A stretch of DNA of 59,297 nt from Lentisphaerota bacterium (GTDB lineage Bacteria; Verrucomicrobiota; Lentisphaeria; Victivallales; Victivallaceae). Positions 31,401-39,489 of the stretch are shown here, piece by piece. The position numbers and the translations under genes were made by a program. The stretch spans positions 1 through 59,297 of the forward strand of contig SUVX01000018.1 of the NCBI GenBank assembly GCA_015061725.1. Reading direction: 5' to 3'. The notes under the pieces were generated by a model that saw nothing but the letters and a program-made list of their open reading frames with translations, did not search any database and was not told the DNA's origin. How positions within the stretch are numbered: the stretch's first letter is position 1; each line of letters begins with the position of its first letter.

Positions 31401-32645
31401 GTCGTAACTTTTGATATGCCGCAGAGCAAACTTGCGGCTGTGATCCTGGTGGATGAACTTCATGGCAAACACGCATGGACTGCCGTTGCGGAGCAGACGG
31501 ACTGGAATGAAATCGAAGTGCGCCTGACCAACTTCCTGCCTGAAAAACGGACATTGACTGTCCGCGCATTGGGAGAAAAACGCTCTGTGACCCTCAACGG
31601 ATTTGAAAATAAGACACTTGCTTTCAAACGTTTGCCTGAAAAAGAGGATTTTTCCGTGGAACGTGTTGAAATATCCTCTCCTGATTACAGTGATGTGAAA
31701 ATCATTTCAATCGGCGACTCCGGGCGCAAGGTGCCGGTATTCACCACCAAACGCACCAAAGCAAGCGATGTGACGAAGTTTGATTTTGAAGAAGTTGTTT
31801 ATTCCAAAAAATCCCCGTTCCGCGGACAGCGTTCCTTTGAACTTCAGGGGAATGGCAGGTTCTGTATGAAGGGGATTCCGCTGAAATTGGAGCCTGAAAC
31901 ACTCTATCAGTTGGAACTGCAGTTCAAAAAAGGTAAAAACGTTTCTCCCGACGGAAACAAGTGTTTCCTGATGATTGCCAACTATACGCGCGGCAAAAAA
32001 CTGGAGCGTTATCTTATTTTCGGTGGAAACGTTATTGCTGACGGCAATTACCACACGATCAAGTCTGAGTTCAAGACTTCTGCCGCACTGCATGACTGCC
32101 GGCTTTTTGTCTACAATCACAATTCGCAGGATTCCGTTTTTCTGGATGATGTTGAAATCACCAAATACATGTCTTTAAAAAAGGTGAAAAAGACGGTCCC
32201 CGCAAAGAAAACCGTTATTCCGGCAACCGCAGACAAAACGACTGTTTATCAGAACGGTTTTGAGTCCCCCGAATACAAGGGAACGCCTTATTCCGGAAAA
32301 GGGGCTTATCTTCTGGAGGGCAACGGCAAGTACAAGCAGTTCCGTATCGGGTTGAAACTTAAAAAGAATCAGCGTTACCGTATCCGCTTTGCCATTTGCA
32401 AAGACTTTGACTGCTCAACAGTCGGACACAAAACAATGGCATGTGTGGGCAATTATACAAAGGAGAGAAAGCTGGAACGTTATCTCATGCTCGCCGGAAA
32501 CATCCGTCCTGACGGCAGGTATCATCTTGCCGCAGGAGAATTCCGGACTTCGGACAAACTTTATGATTGTGCGCTGTATTTTTACAACCGCGATTCGCAC
32601 GGAAAAATCTGCATAGATGATATCATTATCGAAGAAGTCCGCTGA
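28470..32645 (+). CDS. large secreted putative glycosidase with two C-terminal modules
   Basis: 1391 aa with a signal peptide ([19 protein letters not shown]). Residues ~70-220 and the following strand-rich part look like beta-sandwich domains. Residues ~555-900 look like a TIM-barrel hydrolase domain: RPWLRNADLWVQGSS, YIQAWGCNMNGACPTYYLPRLDKGG, GHYYFGNGMAWFYS, CNTAYLDTFVFRNDHGDF and FCALTEGIADVFG contain Asp/Glu residues at strand ends typical of retaining glycosidases (similar to DUF6259-like proteins, low certainty). Residues ~1095-1235 and ~1255-1391 are two homologous modules (both with 'LERYL.(F/L).GN...DG.YH....EF.TS..L.DC.L..YN'), an internal duplication. Probably acts outside the cell or in the periplasm on a complex polysaccharide. 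Terminator follows at 32657. Confidence 0.7.
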   Translation: MKKFLLLIFAAAFSLAAEQRVMPLESDIANGCFMQSGVLKAHKTLPSQKGRGVINISPASAVSLFFQEDVFARRGGAKENELIQIKKSALEYTPQKESDGTSYIDYCRKANYQFNVETPGVYDVYFRVRCPSKANWTFIFLFEGGKYPVHLQQLIPAANVWFWAKGPQVSLEKRNYQFTIDSLLNGKRLGAIAFVPKGAKAPAGILPYAENRTISSASMVFKNARPSGVRAFDKVLFDRVGKGGNIALFASVDNGKSFKKIINGNVRNFPVTEHGLVVRVEFFKDSRGVMPGAENIRLVYDYDPKALAVLENNDGKLYFSRRNGSLSGIELKGNKHFFQTVGIEKSMFELLLKQPGKKEKRYLSQTQAKLERVRSDKKSIVIDWSFPREKIKVSFNIRAQKRTFEWDVIVDNKNPRWDVIEVEAPRLHELHTPAHAEEETLIWPFSAGEFLSSPALKGGQSVTYPDHAGLPFMILTGKNSGFYFGLHDKFLITTHINSRANGGQNAVELSFNRVHRIKNGEKRTYSFVLAPFTGTWHEGAKIYREFFYKNYPVNTYRPWLRNADLWVQGSSAGHTGAVRGYASYREMVRDFKSAAFLSSSYIQAWGCNMNGACPTYYLPRLDKGGEKLFARMIKSWRDKGGYIGHYYFGNGMAWFYSLSDYYFGIPWSKYPADVQPPKWDWFVKNKEYISDVIDISKEELLPKVAKINEVQRTGKFVSGGYGESYIPMNWRNGEFAAWLLKWIDRYVSQYHCNTAYLDTFVFRNDHGDFNPFLKLNGEGDKPVFKFAFMNDMFKKMRAKEPDFCALTEGIADVFGTKLYFLISGFARNPAIFRYTIPDQIIFQGSCNGLWSRPLSEKSITEAFLLGNRFDWVVFFDSIYYILKLRQRVSPFLNYAVFDDVNGVSCTVKNARIYAHKADRSSQRFIDSNKSKYTVLTMENPDMVSGKVTYDAGFKVKYAMLCEYLKEPVKMKFSQKNGVVTFDMPQSKLAAVILVDELHGKHAWTAVAEQTDWNEIEVRLTNFLPEKRTLTVRALGEKRSVTLNGFENKTLAFKRLPEKEDFSVERVEISSPDYSDVKIISIGDSGRKVPVFTTKRTKASDVTKFDFEEVVYSKKSPFRGQRSFELQGNGRFCMKGIPLKLEPETLYQLELQFKKGKNVSPDGNKCFLMIANYTRGKKLERYLIFGGNVIADGNYHTIKSEFKTSAALHDCRLFVYNHNSQDSVFLDDVEITKYMSLKKVKKTVPAKKTVIPATADKTTVYQNGFESPEYKGTPYSGKGAYLLEGNGKYKQFRIGLKLKKNQRYRIRFAICKDFDCSTVGHKTMACVGNYTKERKLERYLMLAGNIRPDGRYHLAAGEFRTSDKLYDCALYFYNRDSHGKICIDDIIIEEVR

Positions 32646-32656
32646 ATGAACTTTTT

Positions 32657-32693
32657 TCCGCAGTTTGAAACATGACTGCGGACTCTGTTTTTT
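32657..32693 (+). terminator. rho-independent terminator
   Basis: TCCGCAGT (32657-32664), 10-nt loop, ACTGCGGA (32675-32682), then CTCTG and six T. It closes the pseudopilin 2 operon 12 bp after the stop codon. Confidence 0.75.
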
Positions 32694-32788
32694 GAGAAAA
32701 GAGCCGTGAAAAGATGGAAAATCACTCCGTTTTGCGGATTTTGAGGTGAAATCTTTGAAACAATACGGGGAAAATTCCGTAAAGGGTA

Positions 32789-32817
32789 TTGACGAAACGG
32801 GATTTCGGCGGTATATT
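32789..32817 (+). promoter_or_regulatory. promoter for HU gene
   Basis: TTGACG (32789-32794), 17 bp, TATATT (32812-32817). The transcript would start about 70 bp before ATG 32893, which is preceded by AAGGAGAG. Confidence 0.7.
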
Positions 32818-32892
32818 AAGAAAAGCGCATTTATTTTGCTTTATAAATAAAACAAAGAAAGAAATAATACATACATAAGGAGAGTTTCAGTC

Positions 32893-33192
32893 ATGACCAA
32901 GCGTGATTTGGTAGTCAAGATCGCCCGGGAAATCAATCTTAATCAGAGTCAGGTTGCTGATACCGTGCAGAAGACCCTTGATTATATTGCCGAGGAGTTG
33001 ATTGCCGGCCGTACTATTGAGCTGCGTAATTTCGGCGTTTTTGAAATCAAGGTTCGCAAGAGCCGCAAAGGACGCAATCCCAATGAACCCAAACACGAGG
33101 TTGTGATTCCTGAACGTGCCGTTGTTAAATTCCGTGCCGGAAAAGAACTCAAAGACGCGGTCGAAAAACTCAACCCCGCTGATTTTAAATAA
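32893..33192 (+). CDS. hup: HU/IHF-family nucleoid DNA-binding protein
   Basis: 99-aa histone-like protein that bends DNA as a dimer. MTKRDLVVKIAREINLNQSQVADTVQKTLDYIAEEL is the dimerisation helix pair; GRTIELRNFGVFEIKVRKSRKGRNPNEPKHEVVIPERAVVKFRAGKELKDAV contains the beta arms with the Asn-Pro (RNPNE) tip that intercalates in DNA. The sequence does not distinguish HU from IHF, and the length, slightly over 90 aa, allows either. It has its own promoter and is followed by a hairpin and hisS. Confidence 0.9.
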   Translation: MTKRDLVVKIAREINLNQSQVADTVQKTLDYIAEELIAGRTIELRNFGVFEIKVRKSRKGRNPNEPKHEVVIPERAVVKFRAGKELKDAVEKLNPADFK

Positions 33193-33226
33193 TGATTGGC
33201 AGGGTGAAATAACACAGAATAAATAT

Positions 33227-33258
33227 ACGCCTGACGGGGAATTTTTTCCGTCGGGCGT
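33227..33258 (+). promoter_or_regulatory. hairpin between hup and hisS
   Basis: ACGCCTGACGG (33227-33237) pairs with CCGTCGGGCGT (33248-33258), one T-G wobble, with a T-rich loop. There is no T run after it, so it is a weak terminator or an RNA-processing/stability hairpin 13 bp upstream of the GGAGG site of hisS. Confidence 0.5.
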
Positions 33259-33282
33259 TAATGGTTTATTGGAGGACTTGAA

Positions 33283-34539
33283 ATGGCGACCTTTTCCCCC
33301 CCGCCCGGAACAGCGGATATCTTTGAATCCGAAGCAAGAGAGTGGCGTGAAATTGAGCGTGTCGGCGCTGATGTGTTTTCCCGTTACGGTTACGGGGAAT
33401 TGCGTACTCCGGTGTTTGAATACACCGAAGTTTTCCAGCGCGGACTCGGCGGCGAAACCGAAGTTGTGCAGAAAGAGATGTATACTTTCACCGACCGCGG
33501 CGGCAGAAGTCTGACCCTGCGTCCCGAGGGAACTGCCGGGGTGATGCGCGCCCTTTCCAATACCGATGTGATGAACGGTGTTGAACAGAGAGTCCGTTAT
33601 TTCGGTCCGATGTTCCGCGGAGAACGTCCCGCTGCCGGACGCAGACGTCAGTTCCACCAGATCGGCGTTGAAAACGTCGGCCGCTGCGCTCCTCTCATTG
33701 ATGCCGAATGTATTGCCATGCTCTATGCGTTTTTGAAAGAAATCGGCCTGGGAGACTGTTCATTTGATATCAATACCCGCGGTGCTCTGGATGATCGCGC
33801 TCCGGCTGAACAGCTTTTGCGGGATTATTTTGCAAAACACATTGACTGCATGTGCGACGACTGCAAGACCCGTCTGGAACGCAACATCTGGCGTATTCTT
33901 GACTGCAAGCAGGAGTCCTGCGGCAAGATCGTTTCCGAAGCACCCGATTATGTTGACAGTTTCAGCGAAGAATCCCGCACCTACTTCAACGAAGTCTGCC
34001 GTGCATTGGATGCCCTGAAAGTTCCTTACCGTGTCAATCCCCGTCTGGTTCGCGGACTTGATTATTATGTTCACACCGTGTTTGAAGTGACACATCCCGC
34101 TCTGGGAGCGCAGACGGCTGTTGCCGGCGGCGGCAGATATGAACTTTTCCTGCCCGGAGAAAAGCGTCCCGTTCCCGGTGTCGGTTTTGCCGCAGGTGTT
34201 GAACGTCTGCTGCTCTGCCGCGATGCGCTGAATGTGAAAGCCGCCGTGCCCGCAGGTCCAGTTGCCTATCTGATCGGACTGGGCATTGAAGCGCGTCTTG
34301 CAAACCTGGCGCTTGCCGATGAACTGCGTGCCGCCGGTATTCCCGTTGATCTGGAACTTGAAGAGCGTTCATTCAAAGCGCAGCTGCGCGGTGCCAACAA
34401 GAGCGGTGCGGCACTTGCCATTGTCCGCGGTGACAGCGAACTTGAAAAGAATATTGCAATCGTGAAAAATATGGCGGACGGAGAACAGACTGAAATCTCC
34501 GCCGATTCTATTATTGACTACTTGAAACAAAGGAGATAA
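33283..34539 (+). CDS. hisS: histidyl-tRNA synthetase
   Basis: Class II aminoacyl-tRNA synthetase charging tRNA-His. Motif 1 region (RYGYGELRTPVFEYTEVFQRGLG), motif 2 (RYFGPMFRGERPAAGRRRQFHQIGVE), the histidine-specific motif LVRGLDYYVHTVFEV and motif 3 (GGGRYELF ... GVGFAAGVERLLL) are all intact. The C-terminal ~90 residues form the anticodon-binding domain (LGIEARLANLALADELRAAGIPVDLELEERSFKAQLRGANKSGAALAIV). 418 aa is normal. GGAGG six to ten bases before ATG 33283. It is followed five bases later by adk, so hisS-adk-map-infA are likely one transcript. Confidence 0.96.
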   Translation: MATFSPPPGTADIFESEAREWREIERVGADVFSRYGYGELRTPVFEYTEVFQRGLGGETEVVQKEMYTFTDRGGRSLTLRPEGTAGVMRALSNTDVMNGVEQRVRYFGPMFRGERPAAGRRRQFHQIGVENVGRCAPLIDAECIAMLYAFLKEIGLGDCSFDINTRGALDDRAPAEQLLRDYFAKHIDCMCDDCKTRLERNIWRILDCKQESCGKIVSEAPDYVDSFSEESRTYFNEVCRALDALKVPYRVNPRLVRGLDYYVHTVFEVTHPALGAQTAVAGGGRYELFLPGEKRPVPGVGFAAGVERLLLCRDALNVKAAVPAGPVAYLIGLGIEARLANLALADELRAAGIPVDLELEERSFKAQLRGANKSGAALAIVRGDSELEKNIAIVKNMADGEQTEISADSIIDYLKQRR

Positions 34540-34544
34540 ATCAA

Positions 34545-35195
34545 ATGAAAGAACACAATCTTATTTTCCTCGGCGCCCCCGGCGCAGGCAAAGGCACTGT
34601 TTCCAAGCAGGTTCTTGCCAAGTATCCTCTGGCTCACATTTCCACCGGTGATCTGCTGCGTGCAGAAGTTGCCGCCGGTACCGAACTGGGCAAAAAAGCT
34701 GATGCTCTGATGAAATCCGGACAGCTGGTTCCCGATGAAATCGTCGCCGGAATGGTCCGCAGCCGTCTGACTCAGGATGACACCAAACCCGGATTCATCC
34801 TTGACGGATTTCCCCGCACTGTTGCCCAGGCTGAACTTCTGAACGATGCTCTCAAAGCCATCGGCCGCGAACTGCAGCAGGTCGTTTACTTCAAAGTTGA
34901 TGATGAAATCCTGCTTCAGCGTCTGACCGCCCGTCAGAACTGCCGCGGCTGCGATGCGATCTACAACAAACTCTTCAAACCCTCCAAGGTTGAAGGTATC
35001 TGCGATTGCTGCGGCAGCGAACTTTATCAGCGCAGCGATGACTCTCTTGAGACCGCCAAGAACCGTCTTGCCGTTTTCTACAAACAGACCAGCCCCCTGA
35101 TTGAATACTACGAAAAGGCCGGTCTGCTGCTGACCATTGAAGCAACCGACAGCGAGGAAATCATGGCCGAGCTGGTTGCGGCACTGGAGAAATAA
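34545..35195 (+). CDS. adk: adenylate kinase, zinc-type LID
   Basis: Interconverts ATP + AMP and 2 ADP. Walker A GAPGAGKGT (residues 10-18), the AMP-binding STGDLLRAE and FILDGFPRT are intact. The LID domain (~130-165) carries Cys133 and Cys136 and a second pair among Cys153, Cys155 and Cys156, the four-Cys zinc site found in many Gram-positive and anaerobic bacteria. 216 aa fits. AAAGGAGA lies just upstream of the start, at the end of hisS. The order adk-map-infA is the usual end of the ribosomal spc operon, here without secY and the ribosomal genes before it. Confidence 0.96.
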   Translation: MKEHNLIFLGAPGAGKGTVSKQVLAKYPLAHISTGDLLRAEVAAGTELGKKADALMKSGQLVPDEIVAGMVRSRLTQDDTKPGFILDGFPRTVAQAELLNDALKAIGRELQQVVYFKVDDEILLQRLTARQNCRGCDAIYNKLFKPSKVEGICDCCGSELYQRSDDSLETAKNRLAVFYKQTSPLIEYYEKAGLLLTIEATDSEEIMAELVAALEK

Positions 35196-35199
35196 TTTT

Positions 35200-35982
35200 A
35201 TGTCCCGGAATCAGATTGTGCATACTCCGGATGAGATAGCGCGCATCCGCCGTGCCGCCGCCATAACGGCGCAGGTACGCGATCAGATTGCAAGTGCCAT
35301 CCATCCGGGGATGACCACGCTGGATGTGGACATGTTAGCCGGTGAGTTTATCCGTGCTTCCGGCGGAAAAAGTGCATTTTTAAATTACCATGGCTACCCG
35401 GGGAATATCTGTATTTCCGTCAATGAAGAGGTTGTTCACGGTATAGGCAGTCCCAAGCGCATCATCGGTGAAAAAGACATCGTGAGCATTGATGTCGGTG
35501 TTGAGTTTGACGGTGCAATGGGAGATACTGCGGTAACAGTTTCAATGGCAAGTGAACCCGACGCTGATATCCGCAGATTGCTGGAAGGAACCCGCAATGC
35601 CCTTTTCAAGGGAATAGATGCCGCCCGCGGCGGCAAACGGGTCGGAGATATAAGCCGGGCGGTGGAGCGTGCCGCCCGCGACAGTCATCTTGGAATTGTG
35701 CGCGAATATGTCGGACACGGATGCGGCATCCGTCTGCACGAACCGCCGGAAGTACCCAATTTTTCCGGCTGGGGCAGCGGACCTGTTCTTGTTCCCGGCA
35801 TGGTGCTCTGTATTGAACCGATGTTGAATCTCGGTTCAGAAAAAATCGTGGTTGACCGCAAAGACGGATGGACCGTCCGCACCCGCGACGGAGCATGGAG
35901 TGCGCATTTTGAACATATGATCCTTATAACAGAAAATGAACCGGAGATTTTAACGTGGCAAAAGATGATGTGCTCAGAGTAG
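35200..35982 (+). CDS. map: methionine aminopeptidase, type I
   Basis: Removes the N-terminal Met from new proteins. The five metal ligands of the family can be seen: both Asp in [19 protein letters not shown], His in [17 protein letters not shown], Glu in LCIEPML and Glu in [10 protein letters not shown]. 260 aa, type Ia length. The start at 35200 is preferred because an upstream in-frame ATG (35137) lies inside adk. No strong ribosome site is present in the 4-bp gap after adk; coupling to adk translation is likely. The last 28 bp overlap infA. Confidence 0.95.
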   Translation: MSRNQIVHTPDEIARIRRAAAITAQVRDQIASAIHPGMTTLDVDMLAGEFIRASGGKSAFLNYHGYPGNICISVNEEVVHGIGSPKRIIGEKDIVSIDVGVEFDGAMGDTAVTVSMASEPDADIRRLLEGTRNALFKGIDAARGGKRVGDISRAVERAARDSHLGIVREYVGHGCGIRLHEPPEVPNFSGWGSGPVLVPGMVLCIEPMLNLGSEKIVVDRKDGWTVRTRDGAWSAHFEHMILITENEPEILTWQKMMCSE

Positions 35983-36173
35983 ACGGCGTAGTTCGCGAAC
36001 TGCTGCCCAATACAATGTTCAAGGTTGAGATCCAGACCGGACACATGGTGAACGCCCACATTTCCGGAAAGATGCGTATGAATTTTATCCGCATCCTTCC
36101 CGGAGATGCCGTTACCCTTGAGATGTCCCCCTACGATCTGACCAAGGGACGTATCGTGTTTCGTAAGAAGTAA
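35955..36173 (+). CDS. infA: translation initiation factor IF-1
   Basis: 72-aa S1/OB-fold protein that binds the A-site of the 30S subunit. [76 protein letters not shown] layout, including the conserved GKMR and YDLTKGRI. It starts with GTG at 35955 (CCGGAG eight bases before) and overlaps the 3' end of map by 28 bp, a longer overlap than usual, implying coupled translation. Confidence 0.95.
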   Translation: MAKDDVLRVDGVVRELLPNTMFKVEIQTGHMVNAHISGKMRMNFIRILPGDAVTLEMSPYDLTKGRIVFRKK

Positions 36174-36208
36174 GTTTCAAATAATCAACAATTTTAACGG
36201 AGAGAAAA

Positions 36209-37408
36209 ATGAAAGTTCTCGTTATCAATGCCGGCAGCAGCTCCATGAAGTTCCAGCTGTTCGCCATGGAAAATGAAGAAGTGCTCGCCAAGGGACAGTT
36301 TGAACGTCTCGGCAGCGATGCCCCCAACCTGATTTACAAACGTCCTGACGGATTCAAATTTGAAGCTGTCATTCCCGTCAAGGATCATGCCGAAGCCGTC
36401 AGCCGCATCTGCGAAAAACTGACCGATCCTGAAATCGGCGTTATCAAGAGCCTGGGCGAAATTTCCGCAGTCGGACACCGTGTTCTGCACGGCGGAGAAA
36501 AAATCACCGCTCCGATGCTCATCACCGAAGAGGTCAAAGACGTCATCCGTGAGTGCTTTCCCCTCGGACCGCTGCACAATCCCCCGAACCTTGCCGGTAT
36601 TGAAGCCTGCGAAAAAGCCATGCCCGGTGTTCCCAATGTCGGCGTGTTTGATACCCAGTTCCATCAGACCATGGCTCCCGAAGCCTATCTGTATGCCATT
36701 CCCTATGACTACTACAAACAGTACGGTATCCGTAAATACGGTTTCCACGGAACCAGCCATCACTATGTGACCATCGCAACGGCTGAATTTCTCGGCATTT
36801 CTCAGGATGACACCAACATCATCACCTGTCACCTGGGCAACGGCTGCAGTATGGCCGCCATCAAGAACGGTAAAGTTATTGATACCACCATGGGACTGAC
36901 TCCTCTTGAAGGTCTGATGATGGGAACCCGTTCCGGTGATATGGACCCCGCCGCTGTTCTGCGTCTGGTTGAACTCGGCAGCACCGCCAAAGAAGTTGAC
37001 AACATCCTCAACAAGAAGTCCGGACTTTTCGGTATGGGCGGAATCGGTACCGGTGACATGCGTGATATGCTCGCCGCCGCCGACAAGGGCAATGAACAGG
37101 CTGCTCTGGCAGTCAAGATGTTTGTCCGCAGAATCGTCAAATACATCGGTTCCTACTATGTGCTGGTCGGCAAGCCCCAGGCAATCGTCTTCACCGGCGG
37201 TATCGGTGAGTTTTCCTTTGAAATCCGTAAGATGGTCATGGATCAGCTCGGCGCTCTGGATATCCGCATTGACGAAGCTGCCAACCGCGAATGTTTCGGC
37301 AAAAGCGGCGTGATCTCCACTGAGGACAGCGCTTTCAAGGCTATCGTCATGCCGACCAACGAAGAGCTGATGATCGCCCGTACCACCAAACAGATCGTTT
37401 CAAAATAA
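36209..37408 (+). CDS. ackA: acetate kinase
   Basis: Makes ATP and acetate from acetyl phosphate in fermentation. Conserved elements: NAGSSSMKFQLF at the N-terminus, GHRVLHGGEKI, VFDTQFHQTMAPEAYLYAIPYDYYKQYGIRKYGFHGTSHHYV, LGNGCSMAAI, MMGTRSGDMDPA and FTGGIGE. 399 aa is normal. GGAGAG seven bases before ATG 36209. It is followed 16 bp later by pta, giving the standard acetate pair for substrate-level phosphorylation and suggesting an acetate-producing anaerobe. Confidence 0.96.
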   Translation: MKVLVINAGSSSMKFQLFAMENEEVLAKGQFERLGSDAPNLIYKRPDGFKFEAVIPVKDHAEAVSRICEKLTDPEIGVIKSLGEISAVGHRVLHGGEKITAPMLITEEVKDVIRECFPLGPLHNPPNLAGIEACEKAMPGVPNVGVFDTQFHQTMAPEAYLYAIPYDYYKQYGIRKYGFHGTSHHYVTIATAEFLGISQDDTNIITCHLGNGCSMAAIKNGKVIDTTMGLTPLEGLMMGTRSGDMDPAAVLRLVELGSTAKEVDNILNKKSGLFGMGGIGTGDMRDMLAAADKGNEQAALAVKMFVRRIVKYIGSYYVLVGKPQAIVFTGGIGEFSFEIRKMVMDQLGALDIRIDEAANRECFGKSGVISTEDSAFKAIVMPTNEELMIARTTKQIVSK

Positions 37409-37424
37409 TTGAAAGGGATAAAAA

Positions 37425-38432
37425 ATGTCTGCTATTGAAAAATTTGCGGAACGCGCAAGAACCGTTTCCCGCACCATCGTTCTGCCCGAAGGACAGGACC
37501 CCCGCGTGGTCATTGCCGCCAACATGGCAATGGAGCAGAAAGTCGTTGCCAAAGTGATCGTTCTGGGCAGCGAAGAAGAAATTGCCAAAGCCTGTGCTGA
37601 TGCCAAAATCACCGAGCGCAAGTTTGAGTGCCTGGACTACATGAACAGTCCGCTGTTTGAAGAATTTTCTCAGGAACTTTACGAAATGCGTAAAGCCAAA
37701 GGTCTTGAGATCGAAAAAGCGCGCAAAATGATGTCCAGCCGTATTTACTTCGGCGCCATGATGTGCCGCCGCAAAATGGTTGACGGACTGGTTGCCGGAA
37801 GCATCGCTTCCACCGCCGATATGCTCCGTGCCGCTTTCCATTGCATCGGTACTGCTCCCGGCATCAAGAGTGCCAGCAGCTGCTTTGTCATGGATCTGGC
37901 TACGCCTGCTCCTGCCGGAGATGATGTTCTGGTTTTCGCCGACTGCGGCGTGAATCCGAATCCCGATGCCGATCAGCTGGTTGACATTGCTCTTGCCGCC
38001 AGCAACAGCTATCGTTCTCTGCTGGGCAAGACCCCGCGCGTTGCGTTCTTGTCTTTCTCCACCCACGGCAGCGCCGACCACGAAATTCTTGTCAAAATCC
38101 GCGAAGCCGCCGGCAAATTTGCCGCCAAAGTCGAAGCTGATAAGCTGGATGTTATCTGTGACGGAGAACTTCAGGCTGATGCCGCTTTGGTTCCCTCTGT
38201 TGCAGCAGCCAAAGCTCCGGAAAGCCCGCTTGCCGGTTCTGCCAACGTTCTGATCTTCCCCGATCTCAACTGCGGAAACATCTGCTACAAGATGGTTCAG
38301 CGTCTTGCCAAAGCCGAAGCCTACGGTCCGGTTCTGCAGGGACTTGCCATGCCCCTCAACGACCTGTCCCGCGGCTGCAGTGCCGAAGACATCTACGGTG
38401 AAATCGTCATCACCGTCTGCCAGAGTATGTAA
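37425..38432 (+). CDS. pta: phosphate acetyltransferase
   Basis: Converts acetyl-CoA and phosphate to acetyl phosphate, feeding AckA. Family landmarks: RTIVLPEGQDPRVVIAANMAMEQKVVAKVIVLGSEEEI, FGAMMCRRKMVDGLVAGSIASTADMLRAAFHCIGTAPG, FADCGVNPNPDADQLVDIALAASNSYRSLLGKTPRVAFLSFSTHGSA and LIFPDLNCGNICYKMVQRLA. 335 aa corresponds to the short single-domain Pta without the regulatory N-terminal DRTGG part. Terminator at 38486 follows. Confidence 0.95.
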   Translation: MSAIEKFAERARTVSRTIVLPEGQDPRVVIAANMAMEQKVVAKVIVLGSEEEIAKACADAKITERKFECLDYMNSPLFEEFSQELYEMRKAKGLEIEKARKMMSSRIYFGAMMCRRKMVDGLVAGSIASTADMLRAAFHCIGTAPGIKSASSCFVMDLATPAPAGDDVLVFADCGVNPNPDADQLVDIALAASNSYRSLLGKTPRVAFLSFSTHGSADHEILVKIREAAGKFAAKVEADKLDVICDGELQADAALVPSVAAAKAPESPLAGSANVLIFPDLNCGNICYKMVQRLAKAEAYGPVLQGLAMPLNDLSRGCSAEDIYGEIVITVCQSM

Positions 38433-38485
38433 TTGTTCTGTTGCCTGAAGAGATTTGAAAATTTTTCTTCAGATTGCAAACAAAG

Positions 38486-38528
38486 AAAGACCGCTGTCAA
38501 AACTGTTGAAGTTTTGCGGCGGTCTTTT
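38486..38528. terminator. bidirectional terminator between pta and araC-type gene
   Basis: AAAGACCGC (38486-38494) pairs with GCGGTCTTT (38519-38527), with a further inner stem CAAAAC/GTTTTG; A-rich before and T-rich after, so it can stop transcription from both converging genes. Confidence 0.8.
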
Positions 38529-38561
38529 GCTGTCTGAAAAAATGAGTTACGGAAAGAATAT

Positions 38562-39395
38562 TTATTCCGTTTTTTTCTGCTGAGAAAAAAGTTTCTGCCA
38601 TTTACCGGGAGAGATACCCTGGTATTTTTTGAATTCTTTTGAAAAATGATAACGGTCGGCAAAGCCGCAGGCGGAAGCCACATCTTCAATGCTCCAGCCC
38701 AGGTGCAGGAACTGGTCGGCAACTGCCATTTTAACCTGAAGACAGTAGCGCTGAGGAGACATACCCATTTCATTTTTAAAGAGATGTGAAAACCGTATCG
38801 GTGAAATATTCAGTTCTGCGGCAATTTGCGTGTTGTTGACCTGTCCCCGGTGAAGAGCGATAAAGTTGAGAGCCTTTTCAATGGTTCTTGATTTGATTTT
38901 AAATTGTTCTGAATGAAAAAAATCATCCGGAATATCCAGAAGAATACTGCTTAAAAGATTGAAAAGAATCAGTTTTGTCTTGGGGGTGAAATAGATTGCC
39001 TGATGCAGTTTTTCAATAAACGGCTGTGCCGGAATATTCAAAACTTTCCGTTCCGGATATTCAAAAGGACCTGCCGTTTTAAACCAGATGTAAAAGTGGG
39101 AAACCTGCTTTTTGAATATGCCGGAGTAAACTGTGTTGGGAGGAATCAGAATGATGTTGTCCGGAGTTAATTCGTGTCGGGAACTGCCGGAAATACAAGC
39201 GTTTCCGGGAGAAAAATTGTACCACAGAACCCAGAAATTCTGAATACAGTTGCTTGTATGCCACTCTGTCTGTTGGGGAATAAATCCCGCATTGAGCAAT
39301 GTGATTTCATTTAATTGCTCTGACGGCGGAAACAGGTGCCGCCAAATATTTGCATTTGTGACAATATTTGACATATTTTTGACTGAATACTGCAT
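38562..39395 (-). CDS. AraC-family transcriptional regulator
   Basis: 277 aa. The C-terminal ~100 residues are the AraC double helix-turn-helix: NNTQIAAELNISPIRFSHLFKNEMGMSPQRYCLQVKMAVADQFLHLGWSIEDVASACGFADRYHFSKEFKKYQGISPGKW, with the conserved 'GFAD..HFS..FKK..G.SP..W'. The N-terminal part has strands of a cupin-like sensor (NFSPGNACISGSSRHELTPDNIILIPPNTVYSG). Start ATG 39395 is the most upstream plausible one; 39374 is also possible, since neither has a strong ribosome site. It is divergent from pseudopilin 3 and the secreted 559-aa protein, which it likely controls (inference from position). Confidence 0.85.
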   Translation of the reverse strand: MQYSVKNMSNIVTNANIWRHLFPPSEQLNEITLLNAGFIPQQTEWHTSNCIQNFWVLWYNFSPGNACISGSSRHELTPDNIILIPPNTVYSGIFKKQVSHFYIWFKTAGPFEYPERKVLNIPAQPFIEKLHQAIYFTPKTKLILFNLLSSILLDIPDDFFHSEQFKIKSRTIEKALNFIALHRGQVNNTQIAAELNISPIRFSHLFKNEMGMSPQRYCLQVKMAVADQFLHLGWSIEDVASACGFADRYHFSKEFKKYQGISPGKWQKLFSQQKKTE

Positions 39396-39489
39396 TTTAT
39401 ACCAAAAAATTTGTGCTATATTATAATATAGTACTGAATGTATGGATTGCAAATATCTTATTTTAATATGGAATAAAAGGAGAATCTGT

